NCBI GenBank assembly: GCA_019677205.1
Contig: JAAMXY010001055.1
Coordinates: forward strand, 1 to 19,871
DNA: 19,871 nucleotides
Direction: 5' to 3'
Source of the DNA: Pinguiococcus pyrenoidosus
Taxonomy: Eukaryota; Sar; Pinguiophyceae; Pinguiochrysidales; Pinguiochrysidaceae
Positions 1 to 8,530 of this stretch are shown piece after piece (the first letter of the stretch is position 1; each line of letters opens with the position of its first letter). The position numbers and the translations under genes were made by a program. Below the pieces are notes generated by a model. It searched no databases, was not told the DNA's origin, and saw only the letters and a list, made by a program, of their open reading frames with translations.

Positions 1-1454
1 CACCGACGAGGTTGAAGTGCTTCGCCGAGGCTTCTGCGCTTTCCATCTTCTGCGACAGAGGAGTCTCTCTGCTTTCACCACCAAGGCCACTGACACCATC
101 CCCGTGTCTCGGCTTTTGCGCTTCCGCTACCCCTTCCGGTTCCGCTTCCGCTTCCGCTTCCGCTTCCGCCTGCTGTCCTGATGCTGCTGGATTCTGTGGC
201 GCCGTAGGATCTGAGGTCTTACTGAGCTCCAGGTATCGACGGATCGGCAGATGCGTCCCCAGCGGCGCGATTCGTCCAAAGCCGACCTCGATACACTCAT
301 CAAATGCCGCTCCCCAGAACGGGAAGCGGACAACGAGCGCCGCGACCGCCGCGTCTGGCCTGCCGTCGAGCGATGAGATGTGTACGACCTTGAGGACGAT
401 GGCGTGGTTCCACTCGCCGCTATTCGTGATTGCCTCGATGTTGTCCCCCGGCTGCCGACTCTGCGAGAACTCCATGTGCGGATCAACGCCGGCGCGGCGA
501 AAGGCTCCTTCCGAGGCCCTCAGCGCCTTCTTGCCCTTGGCGCCGTACACGGTCTCGAAAGCCAGCCGGCTGAGCGCCTCCATTTCTGTCTCGTACGCTT
601 TGTCGACCGCCAGAGACGCTCTCTCGGCGCCCACCCCAGCGGCCAGCGCTCGAAAGCGCTGGGCACAGCGGCGCTCCAGGAACGCCGCCTGTCTCGCGCA
701 AGTTCGAATCTCCTCCGCAATGCTGACGTCGAGCGGATCCGCTTCCTCCGAGTCCTCTTCCGCGAGGCCAAGGCAGCATCTGGGCAAAGGCGAGTTGGCC
801 GACAGCTCCAACTGCTCCGCGAGGGCCTCGCACATTGCGCTGTGCTGCAATCTGCAACAGATGCGAAGACATGGTCGTAAGGCTTTCCTCAAGAGTTCTT
901 GGCTGGGAAAGAAACAGCAGCTGGCGATGCAACTTGCGCGCCACCCAAAACCTTTTCTAGACCCAAAAAGGCAGCCTACGCTTCGCTTGTCGGGAAGCAC
1001 TCGGTTGTGCTGGGTGGACGCTCTGCCTTTCGCCGTGCTTTCGGCACAAATGCCCCCTAAGACCACTCCGCCCCCTTGCTATGCACTGCCCAACTCTTCT
1101 CACACAAAGGGGATCACCCCTCTGCCGAGCATTCTGGCGTTTCGTGTCCCCAGAGCGCTCTGGAGATACAACGCAAGCACAATCCTCGGACTAGACGTCC
1201 GCATCTTTCGAAACACTTTGCGCCAAAACGTACCCCAACGCCGGACTCAGCCAGCCATTTGCCGCGCGCCGCCAGATGCGCTGTCCAGGTCCGTCGGCCG
1301 CGCATGAAGAGCGCGGCTTTCCTGCGCGAGAGCCGGTGCCGCCGCGGCGTCTCTGTCGCCGGCGCCGCTCGGGCTTGATCTCCTCGGCGGCATCCGGCTC
1401 CAGGTCGAAGCGCACGGGTCTCTGGCGCACGCGCGATGGTCGAGGACTCTCCAT
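1..1454 (-). CDS. Tudor/chromo-barrel-like domain protein, 3' partial
   Basis: Two-exon model on the minus strand. Exon 1 runs 1454-1234, starting at the first ATG (MESPRPSRVRQ). Intron 1233-903 has donor GTACGT and a strong acceptor (TTTCTTTCCCAG). Exon 2 runs 902 to the window edge with no stop. The phases fit: two bases, then one. Exon 1 encodes a basic segment (EIKPERRRRQRR), possibly nuclear. Exon 2 has an acidic-helical stretch, then a beta-rich part beginning PGDNIEAITNSGEWNHAIVL and ending FDECIEVGFGRIAPLGTH. That spacing of small-residue G, W, F/W, DE and RI-P-LGTH resembles Tudor-knot, chromo-barrel or Agenet folds, which bind methylated histone tails; a chromatin reader role is inferred. 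After it come an (AE)n dipeptide run and a low-complexity tail. I do not recognise the full-length family. The splice model is moderately secure; the frame of exon 2 is clear from the domain. Confidence 0.55.
133..170. repeat. In-frame hexanucleotide repeat (TTCCGC)n
   Basis: About five tandem TTCCGC units with slight decay on the left side. On the minus strand they are read in frame as Ala-Glu dipeptides in the tail of the Tudor-like protein, so the array length should vary between strains without shifting the frame. Confidence 0.85.
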
Positions 1455-1747
1455 GCCGCCAGGGAAAGCCACAGAGCGAGAGAGGAGACGAGGAGAGGCG
1501 CGAAGAGTCCGCAAAGATCACAAGGAAAAAGGCGCGAAATCGCTCCTGTGTGACAGATGGAAAGCGTGCGAGATGAGGGTCAGCTGATCGCAGGGCAAGC
1601 GGATGAGAGCGGCCGAAGCGCCCGAAGGAGTTGGTGCTTTAGACTACGCGCTGCTTTCGCGACACCAGCCGTGAAGTGATGCCGCTGGACGCGGTAGCTG
1701 TGAAGTTGACTCCTTTATTCTTCGATACGATCTTGCCAAAAGCGCCC
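1455..1747 (-). promoter_or_regulatory. Spacer upstream of the Tudor-like gene
   Basis: This 293-bp gap lies between the stop of the sigma factor gene and the first ATG of the next minus-strand gene. Read on the minus strand it is pyrimidine-rich close to the ATG. It must hold the sigma gene's 3' UTR and the promoter and 5' UTR of the Tudor-like gene. No TATA box, CCAAT box or coding potential stands out. Confidence 0.4.
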
Positions 1748-2995
1748 CTACTCGAGGAGCTTGGCAACCTCGCTGATCCAACTCTTCATCTTTTCCTCTT
1801 CGCTGCCCTCGGCCTTCTCGACGAACGGGCTGCGCAGTTTCCTCAACGCCAACTGCTCGATCTGACGCACGAGCTCGTGTGAGACTCCCATCCGCTTGGC
1901 GCACTCTCGATACGACAGCTTGGAACCCGGCTCTCGCCCGATCCCGTATCTATACTTCAAAACCTCCGTTTCTTGCGGAGTCAAGGACTTCTTCATGAGC
2001 TCCTGGATGCGCTGGAAGAGGAGCTTCTCGTCGCAGAGCGTCTCCGGGCTCTCCTCGTCCTCCTCGGTGAGGAAGGCGCTGAACGCATCTGACGGCGAGC
2101 TGCTGCGCCTATTTCCGTCGCTCACTTGCTGCTCCAGGCTCATGGGTGTCATGGCCTGCCTCTCCACGCGCGCGATCTCCTCTTCGCTCCAACCCAAGGC
2201 ATCCCTAAGCTGCTTCCGCGTCGGCGGCTGGCCAGTCTCGCATTCCATCGCCAGAGACGTCTGCGTCATGGTGCTGATGGATCTCAGCACGTTGTCTGGA
2301 AGGCGGATCGGCCGCGAGCGGTGGATGGCGCGCTTGACGGCGCTCCACACCCACCAGGTCGCGTAGGTGCTGAACTTGTATCCCCGGTCCGGGTCGAACT
2401 TCTCCGCAGCCCGCGCCAGTCCAAACACCGCCTCGTGCATGAGGTCATCTGCGCTCGGCGCCGAGTCCGGCTTGGCTCGCTTGAGGACCTGGCTCACGAC
2501 CTTCTTCACCAGGCGCATGTTCGCCGCGACGAAGGCTTTTTTGGCCGCGATTCCCTCCCGAACCACGCGGCGCAAGTCCTCTTCCGCGAGGCCCAACGAC
2601 TCCGCCCACTCGCGCTCGTTCACAGGTCGCTGCAGCCTCCGAAACAGCTCCTCTCGAGAAGCCTCCGCAGCCATGAATCTCCGAACCTTCTTGCCCAGCA
2701 GAATCTCTTCATCTGCCGTCAGAAGCTCGTGCTGGCACACGTCTATGGCCTTCTTCTTGCCGCGAGCACTGTCATCTATCGCCAGAGAACGCATCTCCTC
2801 CGCATACTCTGCCTGTGCCAAGTCCTGCGGACCGCGCATTTTAAGTGGCGGACAGTTGAAGAACCGCTCGTTTGCGCCTCGTACCGGACTCTGCGCCATG
2901 CGAAGTTGCACATGCCCTCCTGCTGGCCTTCTCGAGGGCGTGAGGGGCCATGCGGACGCTACCACGAGCAGGAGCGCTCCTACGAAGCGCCTCAT
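1748..2995 (-). CDS. Plastid RNA polymerase sigma-70 factor
   Basis: Intronless, 415 residues from the ATG at 2995. An open frame continues five codons upstream to a TTG, but the ATG gives the better start. Residues 1-15 (MRRFVGALLLVVASA) form a signal peptide followed by W16 and a Ser/Arg/Pro-rich stretch, the bipartite pattern used for import into red-type secondary plastids. Sigma region 2 spans about 153-235, with RLVKKVVSQVL, the core-binding DDLMHEAVFGLARAAEKFD and the -10 recognition segment YKFSTYATWWVWSAVKRAI. Region 3 follows. Region 4 (about 335-395) contains LTPQETEVLKYRYG and a helix-turn-helix (YRECAKRMGVSHELVRQIE) for the -35 element. The product should direct the plastid-encoded polymerase to chloroplast promoters. 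The gene is divergent from the P4H gene. The family call is firm; plastid location is inferred from the N-terminus. Confidence 0.93.
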   Translation of the reverse strand: MRRFVGALLLVVASAWPLTPSRRPAGGHVQLRMAQSPVRGANERFFNCPPLKMRGPQDLAQAEYAEEMRSLAIDDSARGKKKAIDVCQHELLTADEEILLGKKVRRFMAAEASREELFRRLQRPVNEREWAESLGLAEEDLRRVVREGIAAKKAFVAANMRLVKKVVSQVLKRAKPDSAPSADDLMHEAVFGLARAAEKFDPDRGYKFSTYATWWVWSAVKRAIHRSRPIRLPDNVLRSISTMTQTSLAMECETGQPPTRKQLRDALGWSEEEIARVERQAMTPMSLEQQVSDGNRRSSSPSDAFSAFLTEEDEESPETLCDEKLLFQRIQELMKKSLTPQETEVLKYRYGIGREPGSKLSYRECAKRMGVSHELVRQIEQLALRKLRSPFVEKAEGSEEEKMKSWISEVAKLLE

Positions 2996-3459
2996 GGCGA
3001 TGTACTTCAACTGAAGGTCCGGCGAGGGAAACCAAAGGAAAACAAAAAGTCGAATTCAGAATTACAGAATGTTTTTAAGGTTCTAATTTCCTATTATCAT
3101 GAGCTTTGTCTTTCGGTTTTTCAGACTGGTTCAAGTCCTCTGCCGGTACTCCCACCGGTACTCTTCTGGAGCGTTTTGGCTGATAGTCTTCAGATAGCTT
3201 GGGCAGTCACTGAACAGTGAGCAATCCTGACACATTCGCCGACTCGAACTCAAATTCGACTACCCCGTTGGCGCCATGTTGTACAGGATGGTAAAAAGTA
3301 AAAATAAAGTATTGTACAGTAGGTACAGTACAGTATCGAACAATACTATATCCTTTAGTATGTTACAGTACCATACAGTATCCAAATCGTTTGCAAATCG
3401 CGAATCCGCAGCGTTTGAACAGCTGATCTCGCAGGCGTTTTCGGCGCTTTGAAGGCGCC
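2996..3459. promoter_or_regulatory. Divergent promoter of sigma factor and P4H genes
   Basis: This 464-bp region lies between two gene starts pointing away from each other. It is clearly more AT-rich than the rest of the window, especially 3045-3120 and 3280-3390. It has no CCAAT box, unlike the other divergent promoters here, but carries the TACAGTA cluster listed separately. No convincing coding frame crosses it. Confidence 0.6.
3308..3380. repeat. TACAGTA cluster with inverted repeats
   Basis: TACAGTA occurs five times on the plus strand, at 3315-3321, 3324-3330, 3329-3335, 3364-3370 and 3374-3380. The first three copies lie between the arms of a perfect 8-bp inverted repeat, AGTATTGT (3308-3315) and ACAATACT (3340-3347). 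A shorter pair, GTATG (3358-3362) and CATAC (3372-3376), brackets the fourth. The cluster ends 80 bp before the P4H start codon. It could be an array of binding sites, a short hairpin in the 5' UTR, or a remnant of AT-rich inserted DNA. Confidence 0.75.
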
Positions 3460-5990
3460 ATGCGCGTGCTTTTCGCCGCACTTTCCTTCTCCAGAGTGCT
3501 GTGCGAGCTTTGGACACCGCCAGACGCTGGCGAGTGGCTTCCGCGCTCCAGATTTCTCCCCCGGCCAGCGCTGGACGAGATTTCCGCCGAGTGCAGACGC
3601 CACCAAGGCCCTTCTGTCTTCTTGACGCTTCGCGAAGCGCTGTCGGAGGCGCAGCAGACTTCTCGGGGTCATCAGATCCTAGTTGCGCGCAACGGCGAGA
3701 ATCGAGGGGTGCTCGTAGACTTCCAAGAGGGATGTCTGTACAGCGCCGCCTACGCGGCTTCCGAAGTGCTGGGGACGGAGTTTGAGTTGCAAGTGGAGGC
3801 TGATGAAGGCCTGTTGTATGCGCCGCTGTTCCTGTATAACATGCAAGGCCTTCCGGTCGGCAGCGAGCAAGATTTGGAGCTCGGCAGTCCCGTCCGCGTT
3901 GCTTTTCTCGTACTGCCCGATGAGGTGTTTGTCTGGCCGGGTAGGCTGCAGCACCGCAGGCGCGGAATTCGAGGCTGAGAGGTTTAACGCGCGATCTTAC
4001 GCACGGTGGATGCAGGTGTGGAAGCTGGGTATCGCTGGAGTGCGTCTGGCTTTTCTTTCGAGACCAAGAGCATCTCGCCGAAGGTCATTCTCATCGGGAA
4101 CCTGCTGAGCGAGGAATACACCCGCGGAGCGATTGAGCAGGGCGGCGCCCACCTTGTTGCAAGTCCAGAGACCGCTCTCCTTGCTGGCAGGCGCACCAGG
4201 ACGAGCTCGTCGGCTGGTCTGGGGGTGCGGACGAAGACGGCACAGCACATTCACCTGTCCCTCCAGCAGGTCAGGAGGATCGTTCACTGCAGGAGAACCA
4301 AAACAAGTCGACGGCGCTGACAAGGTTTCCCGTACTTTTGTTGTTGCCAGGTTGTGCGCCTGCCCTACCACCATCTGGCGGAGCAGCCCATGCTTCTGCA
4401 TTACATCGAGGGCCAGCTGTACAGGAAGCACTACGACTTCTATCATTTCTTTCTGGATGAGCTGCCCCGAGAAAGAGTGAGACCGGCGCAGGTAAGCGGG
4501 CGCATTCACGGGCGAAGCAACACTGCGAAGACGTCTTCTTAGGCATGGGGCGTCGCAGGCCGCTAGGAACTATGCACAGTGGATTGAGTACATCAATGTC
4601 CATCTTTCTGAGAACGAGGACCTGCGGTCCGTTCTGGCCCAGCGAACGCCGCAGCTGATCCCGCCAAAGTACTACGACGAGCAGGACGCATTGACACGAC
4701 AGTTTGAGGGAGCGATGGCCGCACTCTCCTTTGCAGCGTGGGACACCATGTACACCGCGAGCGACTCCGCTTCGTGGAAGGAGTGGCTTCGTACTAATCT
4801 GGATCGCGGGGCCCGAGGGTTGTTCAAGGCGCTCATCGGAAGCTTGCCGGAAGCTCTGGCCATTGGACAGGTATGCAAGGCTTTCCCTAGCACTCTCAGC
4901 TGCAGCCGCTGAAGTTCTGAAAGTCCTGTGCCCTCGTGCTTGTCGGCGTGGTTCTAGGCGGCTTGGGAAGCGGAAGCACTCGGAGCGTTGAGCGCGTTCA
5001 CAACCCTCGATCCGGCACGGCGAGCGGAGCTGGAGCGTCTCGTCAGGCAAGCATGATCCGCTGCGCATGCAAGCGTACAAGCGAAGCGAGCTCGACCGAC
5101 CTCTGGACCGGGACCTCACGGCATTGGCACTCGTTTGCACCCGCTGCCTGTAGAATTCCGGACTATCTCCGGGGCGCAAACAGCGTCCTGCTATCGAACA
5201 AGAGGGACCGCGATAGCTTCCACTGCGCAGCTTCCACGCAGAGCATCGACATGGTGGGAACATGCTCTGGACGTCCTCCAGATTCCCGATGGATTGCAAT
5301 GATAATGAAAGTGATGATAATGCCAATGGCAATGGCAACCGTACTCTAGATACTGCCCTGGGAGGGCCGTCTGCCCGCGAATCGTTTCGCAACAGTCCTC
5401 TTCTACCTCAACGATGTCGTGTCCGGTGGGCACACCGTCTTTCCGAAAGGCTTGTCGCCTCCGGGTGCTGATGGTGGGTGCACATGTGTATATGTATCTA
5501 CATATAAAAGTGCGTCGACTGAAGCTGGCTACCCGCAATGGATGACGAGCTTTGCGCCGCAGGGTTGACTGAGCTGGAAGAGCGAGTCTACCGAGTGAAT
5601 GCCTCCGAGTGTGTTGCGGGGCTGGCAATACGACCCACTGAAGGAGCAGCAGCGCTCTTCTATTCCTTGACAGGAGCAGGTACCGACCTACATGGCGGAC
5701 TTGCCAGGCCGCTTCAGCACCGAGTGGCTAACGCATCGCGAAGGCGAGCAGGATTGGACTTCCGAGCACACTGGCTGCCCGCCGGTCGATCCACCGGGCC
5801 TTGAGAAGCCGCAGGAGAAGTGGGCCATCAATGGTTTTGTGTAAGTGGCGCTTCCCTACAAGGTTGCGGTTCCGTCCCCCAACGCTGAAGCTTGACCCGA
5901 ATTCGTTGCGTCTCGCCCGGCAGGTGGAACATCCCCATGGTGCCTGAGTTCTGTCCGAAGCGGAGTAAGATGTGCTGGGACAAAGACTAG
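3460..5990 (+). CDS. Secreted prolyl 4-hydroxylase with inserted domain
   Basis: Nine exons: 3460-3940, 4016-4269, 4351-4491, 4559-4870, 4958-5041, 5350-5473, 5563-5679, 5744-5840, 5924-5990, joined in phase into 558 residues. A signal peptide (MRVLFAALSFSRVLC) opens a roughly 160-residue N-terminal region, then the Fe(II)/2-oxoglutarate dioxygenase domain from SPKVILIGNLLSEE. Visible ligands are H272 and D274 (RKHYDF), H513 (EHTGCPPV) and the 2-oxoglutarate lysine K530 (EKWAINGFVW). RFATVLFYLND and GGHTVFPKG are classic P4H strands. It should hydroxylate prolines of secretory or wall proteins in the ER. Residues 293 to about 428, between HxD and RFATVLFYL, are an unusual helical insertion. 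Two junctions are less certain: intron 5042-5349 (donor GTCAGG, 308 nt) and intron 5680-5743 (acceptor GAAG). Both were chosen because they keep frame and normal family spacing. Confidence 0.88.
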
Positions 5991-6238
5991 AACGTTGACG
6001 AAGCATGAGAGAAGACGAAGCGAACAGGAGGGTGTCAACAGAGATGCAAGCACCTTCGGAATACAAAGCTGTTTTTAATGGCTGTGCGAGAGACTTCCTC
6101 TCAGGTCGAGAAACGGACCATGCGAGCTCTGCACAGCAAAAACCCGGCGACAACGCCGCAATCAAGCATTGACATTCGCAAACGAGCAACATGCGACACA
6201 CATGATATTTGCACTCTTGATTCTATTGATTCAAGCAT
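5991..6238. other. Convergent spacer, P4H and kinase 3' ends
   Basis: The 248-bp gap separates two genes that end facing each other, so it should contain both 3' UTRs and polyadenylation sites. The part from about 6150 is relatively AT-rich, with GATATTTGCACTCTTGATTC near 6204, but I cannot single out a polyadenylation signal. No coding potential is seen. Confidence 0.5.
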
Positions 6239-8530
6239 CTAGGGTTTAAATGACTCGCCTTTGCACCACGGAGCGTCGTGGGAGGCTGCTAGGGGCGACG
6301 GGGTGCCCAGGGACGGCAGCTGGTTCAGTCGAGACAAAAATGTTGGCGCCGAGGCCACGGTCCTGCCCGCTATCCTCTGGAGCCCGTTTCGGTCCAAGGC
6401 ATGTCTGCGTCCTGCGAGGCCGAAGCCTCGCTGTGGGACGAGGTGCATCCCTCCCATGGATCCGTGCGCTGCCGGCGCGGACTTCAAGGGTGGGAGCTCC
6501 CTGGATGACTTGTGCCCGTCCGCGATCCCTTCGGGCCCCAGCACCAAGCGCATACTCGCAAGCCTCGATGGTGAGCATGTTTCTGCCTTTTGCAGCACCG
6601 CAGCGGCAGACGTCGGCTTGAGCTTTCGCTTCGCCGTGTCTTCCTGCAGCTGCAAGGCAGCTTGCTGCCGCACGCTCGCGACCGTGCTGTTGCAGCGGAG
6701 GCCCCCGCCTCCTGGTGGATCCACGCTGATGCCCATGTACTCGCCAGTGACCGCCGCGCCTGGCCGCCGACGCGGGCTGCTCAGCGAGGTCGTCGTCCTT
6801 GAGAAGCTGCTGTCGTACTCGCGGGAGCTCGGTGCCTCCATGCTGCCGTCCGACTGCGTGTAGTCCTCGAGATCCAACGTCAAGTTCGCGCGCATGGGTC
6901 TCCTGCGTCTCCGCCCCGGGGTGCCCGATGAGCAGGAGGACGCGCCCGAACCGACCGAGCCAGCAGTGCTTGTCCGAGCTTCGGACCGAGAGCCAGGGTG
7001 CTCGCTCCCCGATCGAGGCCGGGCGAGCAACCCGTCTCCTTTTCGTGATCGCCGTGTTTTCCTGCTCTTCTCCCCCTGCCGCCGTCTCCCTGGCGGTCTG
7101 CTGGCGTCCTTGGAACGGGACGGCTGCCTTTCGCCCTCAGATTTCCCCCTGCGCGTGCCAGTGCGCCTGCCATCCTTCGCAGGCTCCACCGAGTCGCAGC
7201 CGGGCGTTTCGCACGACTCCGAGTCGGTCGTCGCGCTGAAGCTCCTGCTGGTCGCGACGATGGTCAACGACGCCCCTCGCGACCCATCTTGATCGTTTGC
7301 CTTGAACTCGTTCTCCTCCTCCTCCCGGCTCGAGTAGTCGCTCTCGACCTGAGCCCGCCGGCCTTGCGTCCTTCGCCGGACGGGGTTCCGCGGCTTGGGC
7401 GGCCTGCGGCCGTGGGCGAAGCCCGGTCGCACTTCCGTCGGGTCGCTCACCGAGCGGAGCACCGGCGCCAGGGGTGGCTGCTCCTCCGTCAAGCTCGTGG
7501 GCGTCGTGGCGCCCTTGACCTTGTCGTTCCGCGGCAAGCGCGACGGGCGCTTGACGGGAGAGGACTCCTGTTTGTCGATCGGGCCGGACCGCAGATTCGG
7601 CGTGGCGCAGAGGTCGGGCGGCGGCACGATGATTTCGGACTTGTCCAGCGGGCCGCAGTACCTCACGAGGAAGGGGTGACTGAGGAGCTCCAGCGCGGAC
7701 GGCCTCTTGCGGGGATTGACCTGGCAAGCGACCCGGATGAAGGCCTTGAGCATGGCGTCCATGTCCTCCGGCACCGGCGGCGGCGTCTTGGTGTGCGCGA
7801 TGCGATACATGGCCGGGAAGGGATCCCGCAGCTCCTTCCAAGGCGTGTCGCCCGTCACCATCTCCAGGATGGTGCAGCCGACGGACCAGATGTCAGCGCG
7901 GACCCAGCCGTGGGCGCTGAGGTCGGAGCGGATGACCTCCGGGGCCATCCAGTGCGGCGTGCCCTTGATGCCCGAGATGAGGCTGGTGGTGCTCACGTGC
8001 TTGGCCTCGCTGAAGTCCGCCAGCTTCACCGTGCGCAGCTCCTTGTCCACCAGGACGTTGGCGCCCTTGATGTCGCGGTGGCTGATGCCGCTGCTGTGCA
8101 AGTAGTGCAGGCCCAGCAGCATCTGGCGGGTGAACTTGGCCGCCGTGGCCACGCTCAGGGGGCCCTTGGCCCGCAGGTGGTCGCGCAGCGAGCCGCCCTC
8201 CACCAGCTCCAAGAAGATATCCACGCAGCCGGCCTCCGCCCGCGAGCCCTCCGCGCCCAGGTAGCGCACGATGTGCGGATGGTCGGCTCTGCGGATGAGG
8301 TGGATCTCGTTCTTCACGGCCTTGAGGTCCTTCTCGCTCATGTCTGCCAGCCGCACGCTCTTCACGGCCATGCGACGCCCGCTGGGCTGCAGAAGGCCCA
8401 GAAACACCGTGCCGTGGGCGCCGCGGCCCAGCACCCGGCCGCGGCGCCAGTGGCCCAGGCCTTCCGCGAAGAACAGCTCGGCCTGCGGCGGCGCGAGGGC
8501 CGCACCCTCGGGCTCGCCTGCCCCGCCCAT
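6239..8530 (-). CDS. MAP3K-like Ser/Thr protein kinase with disordered tail
   Basis: Intronless, 763 residues, ATG at 8530. The kinase domain fills about residues 28-290. The glycine loop is LGRGAHGTVFLG, the ATP lysine K57 lies in MAVKSV, and the alpha-C glutamate is E75. The catalytic loop is HRDIKGANVLVD (D153), the activation segment ends GTPHWMAPEVI, and DIWSVGCTILEM follows. HRDIKGAN and GTPHWMAPE are typical of STE11/MEKK-type MAP kinase kinase kinases such as plant NPK1/ANP. The metal-binding motif reads DFS (172-174) instead of DFG. Residues after 290 are low complexity, rich in Ser, Arg, Pro and Gly, with many potential phosphorylation sites and no second domain I recognise. It probably acts in a cytosolic signalling cascade. 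Its 3' end converges with the P4H gene and it diverges from the kynureninase gene. Confidence 0.9.
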   Translation of the reverse strand: MGGAGEPEGAALAPPQAELFFAEGLGHWRRGRVLGRGAHGTVFLGLLQPSGRRMAVKSVRLADMSEKDLKAVKNEIHLIRRADHPHIVRYLGAEGSRAEAGCVDIFLELVEGGSLRDHLRAKGPLSVATAAKFTRQMLLGLHYLHSSGISHRDIKGANVLVDKELRTVKLADFSEAKHVSTTSLISGIKGTPHWMAPEVIRSDLSAHGWVRADIWSVGCTILEMVTGDTPWKELRDPFPAMYRIAHTKTPPPVPEDMDAMLKAFIRVACQVNPRKRPSALELLSHPFLVRYCGPLDKSEIIVPPPDLCATPNLRSGPIDKQESSPVKRPSRLPRNDKVKGATTPTSLTEEQPPLAPVLRSVSDPTEVRPGFAHGRRPPKPRNPVRRRTQGRRAQVESDYSSREEEENEFKANDQDGSRGASLTIVATSRSFSATTDSESCETPGCDSVEPAKDGRRTGTRRGKSEGERQPSRSKDASRPPGRRRQGEKSRKTRRSRKGDGLLARPRSGSEHPGSRSEARTSTAGSVGSGASSCSSGTPGRRRRRPMRANLTLDLEDYTQSDGSMEAPSSREYDSSFSRTTTSLSSPRRRPGAAVTGEYMGISVDPPGGGGLRCNSTVASVRQQAALQLQEDTAKRKLKPTSAAAVLQKAETCSPSRLASMRLVLGPEGIADGHKSSRELPPLKSAPAAHGSMGGMHLVPQRGFGLAGRRHALDRNGLQRIAGRTVASAPTFLSRLNQLPSLGTPSPLAASHDAPWCKGESFKP

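Noticed and set aside
12-1307. 431-codon plus-strand open frame at the left edge
   Set aside because: It is Ser/Ala/Arg-rich without any motif. The minus strand encodes a coherent Tudor-like segment and an in-frame AE repeat over the same bases.
3280-3390. AT-rich island as a MITE or other transposon
   Set aside because: The inverted repeats are only 8 and 5 bp and I see no target-site duplication or second copy in the window. Kept only as a repeat cluster.
5042-5740. P4H read as a pseudogene with two frameshifts
   Set aside because: Both apparent one-base shifts vanish with phase-compatible GT-AG introns (5042-5349 and 5680-5743), and all catalytic residues are present.
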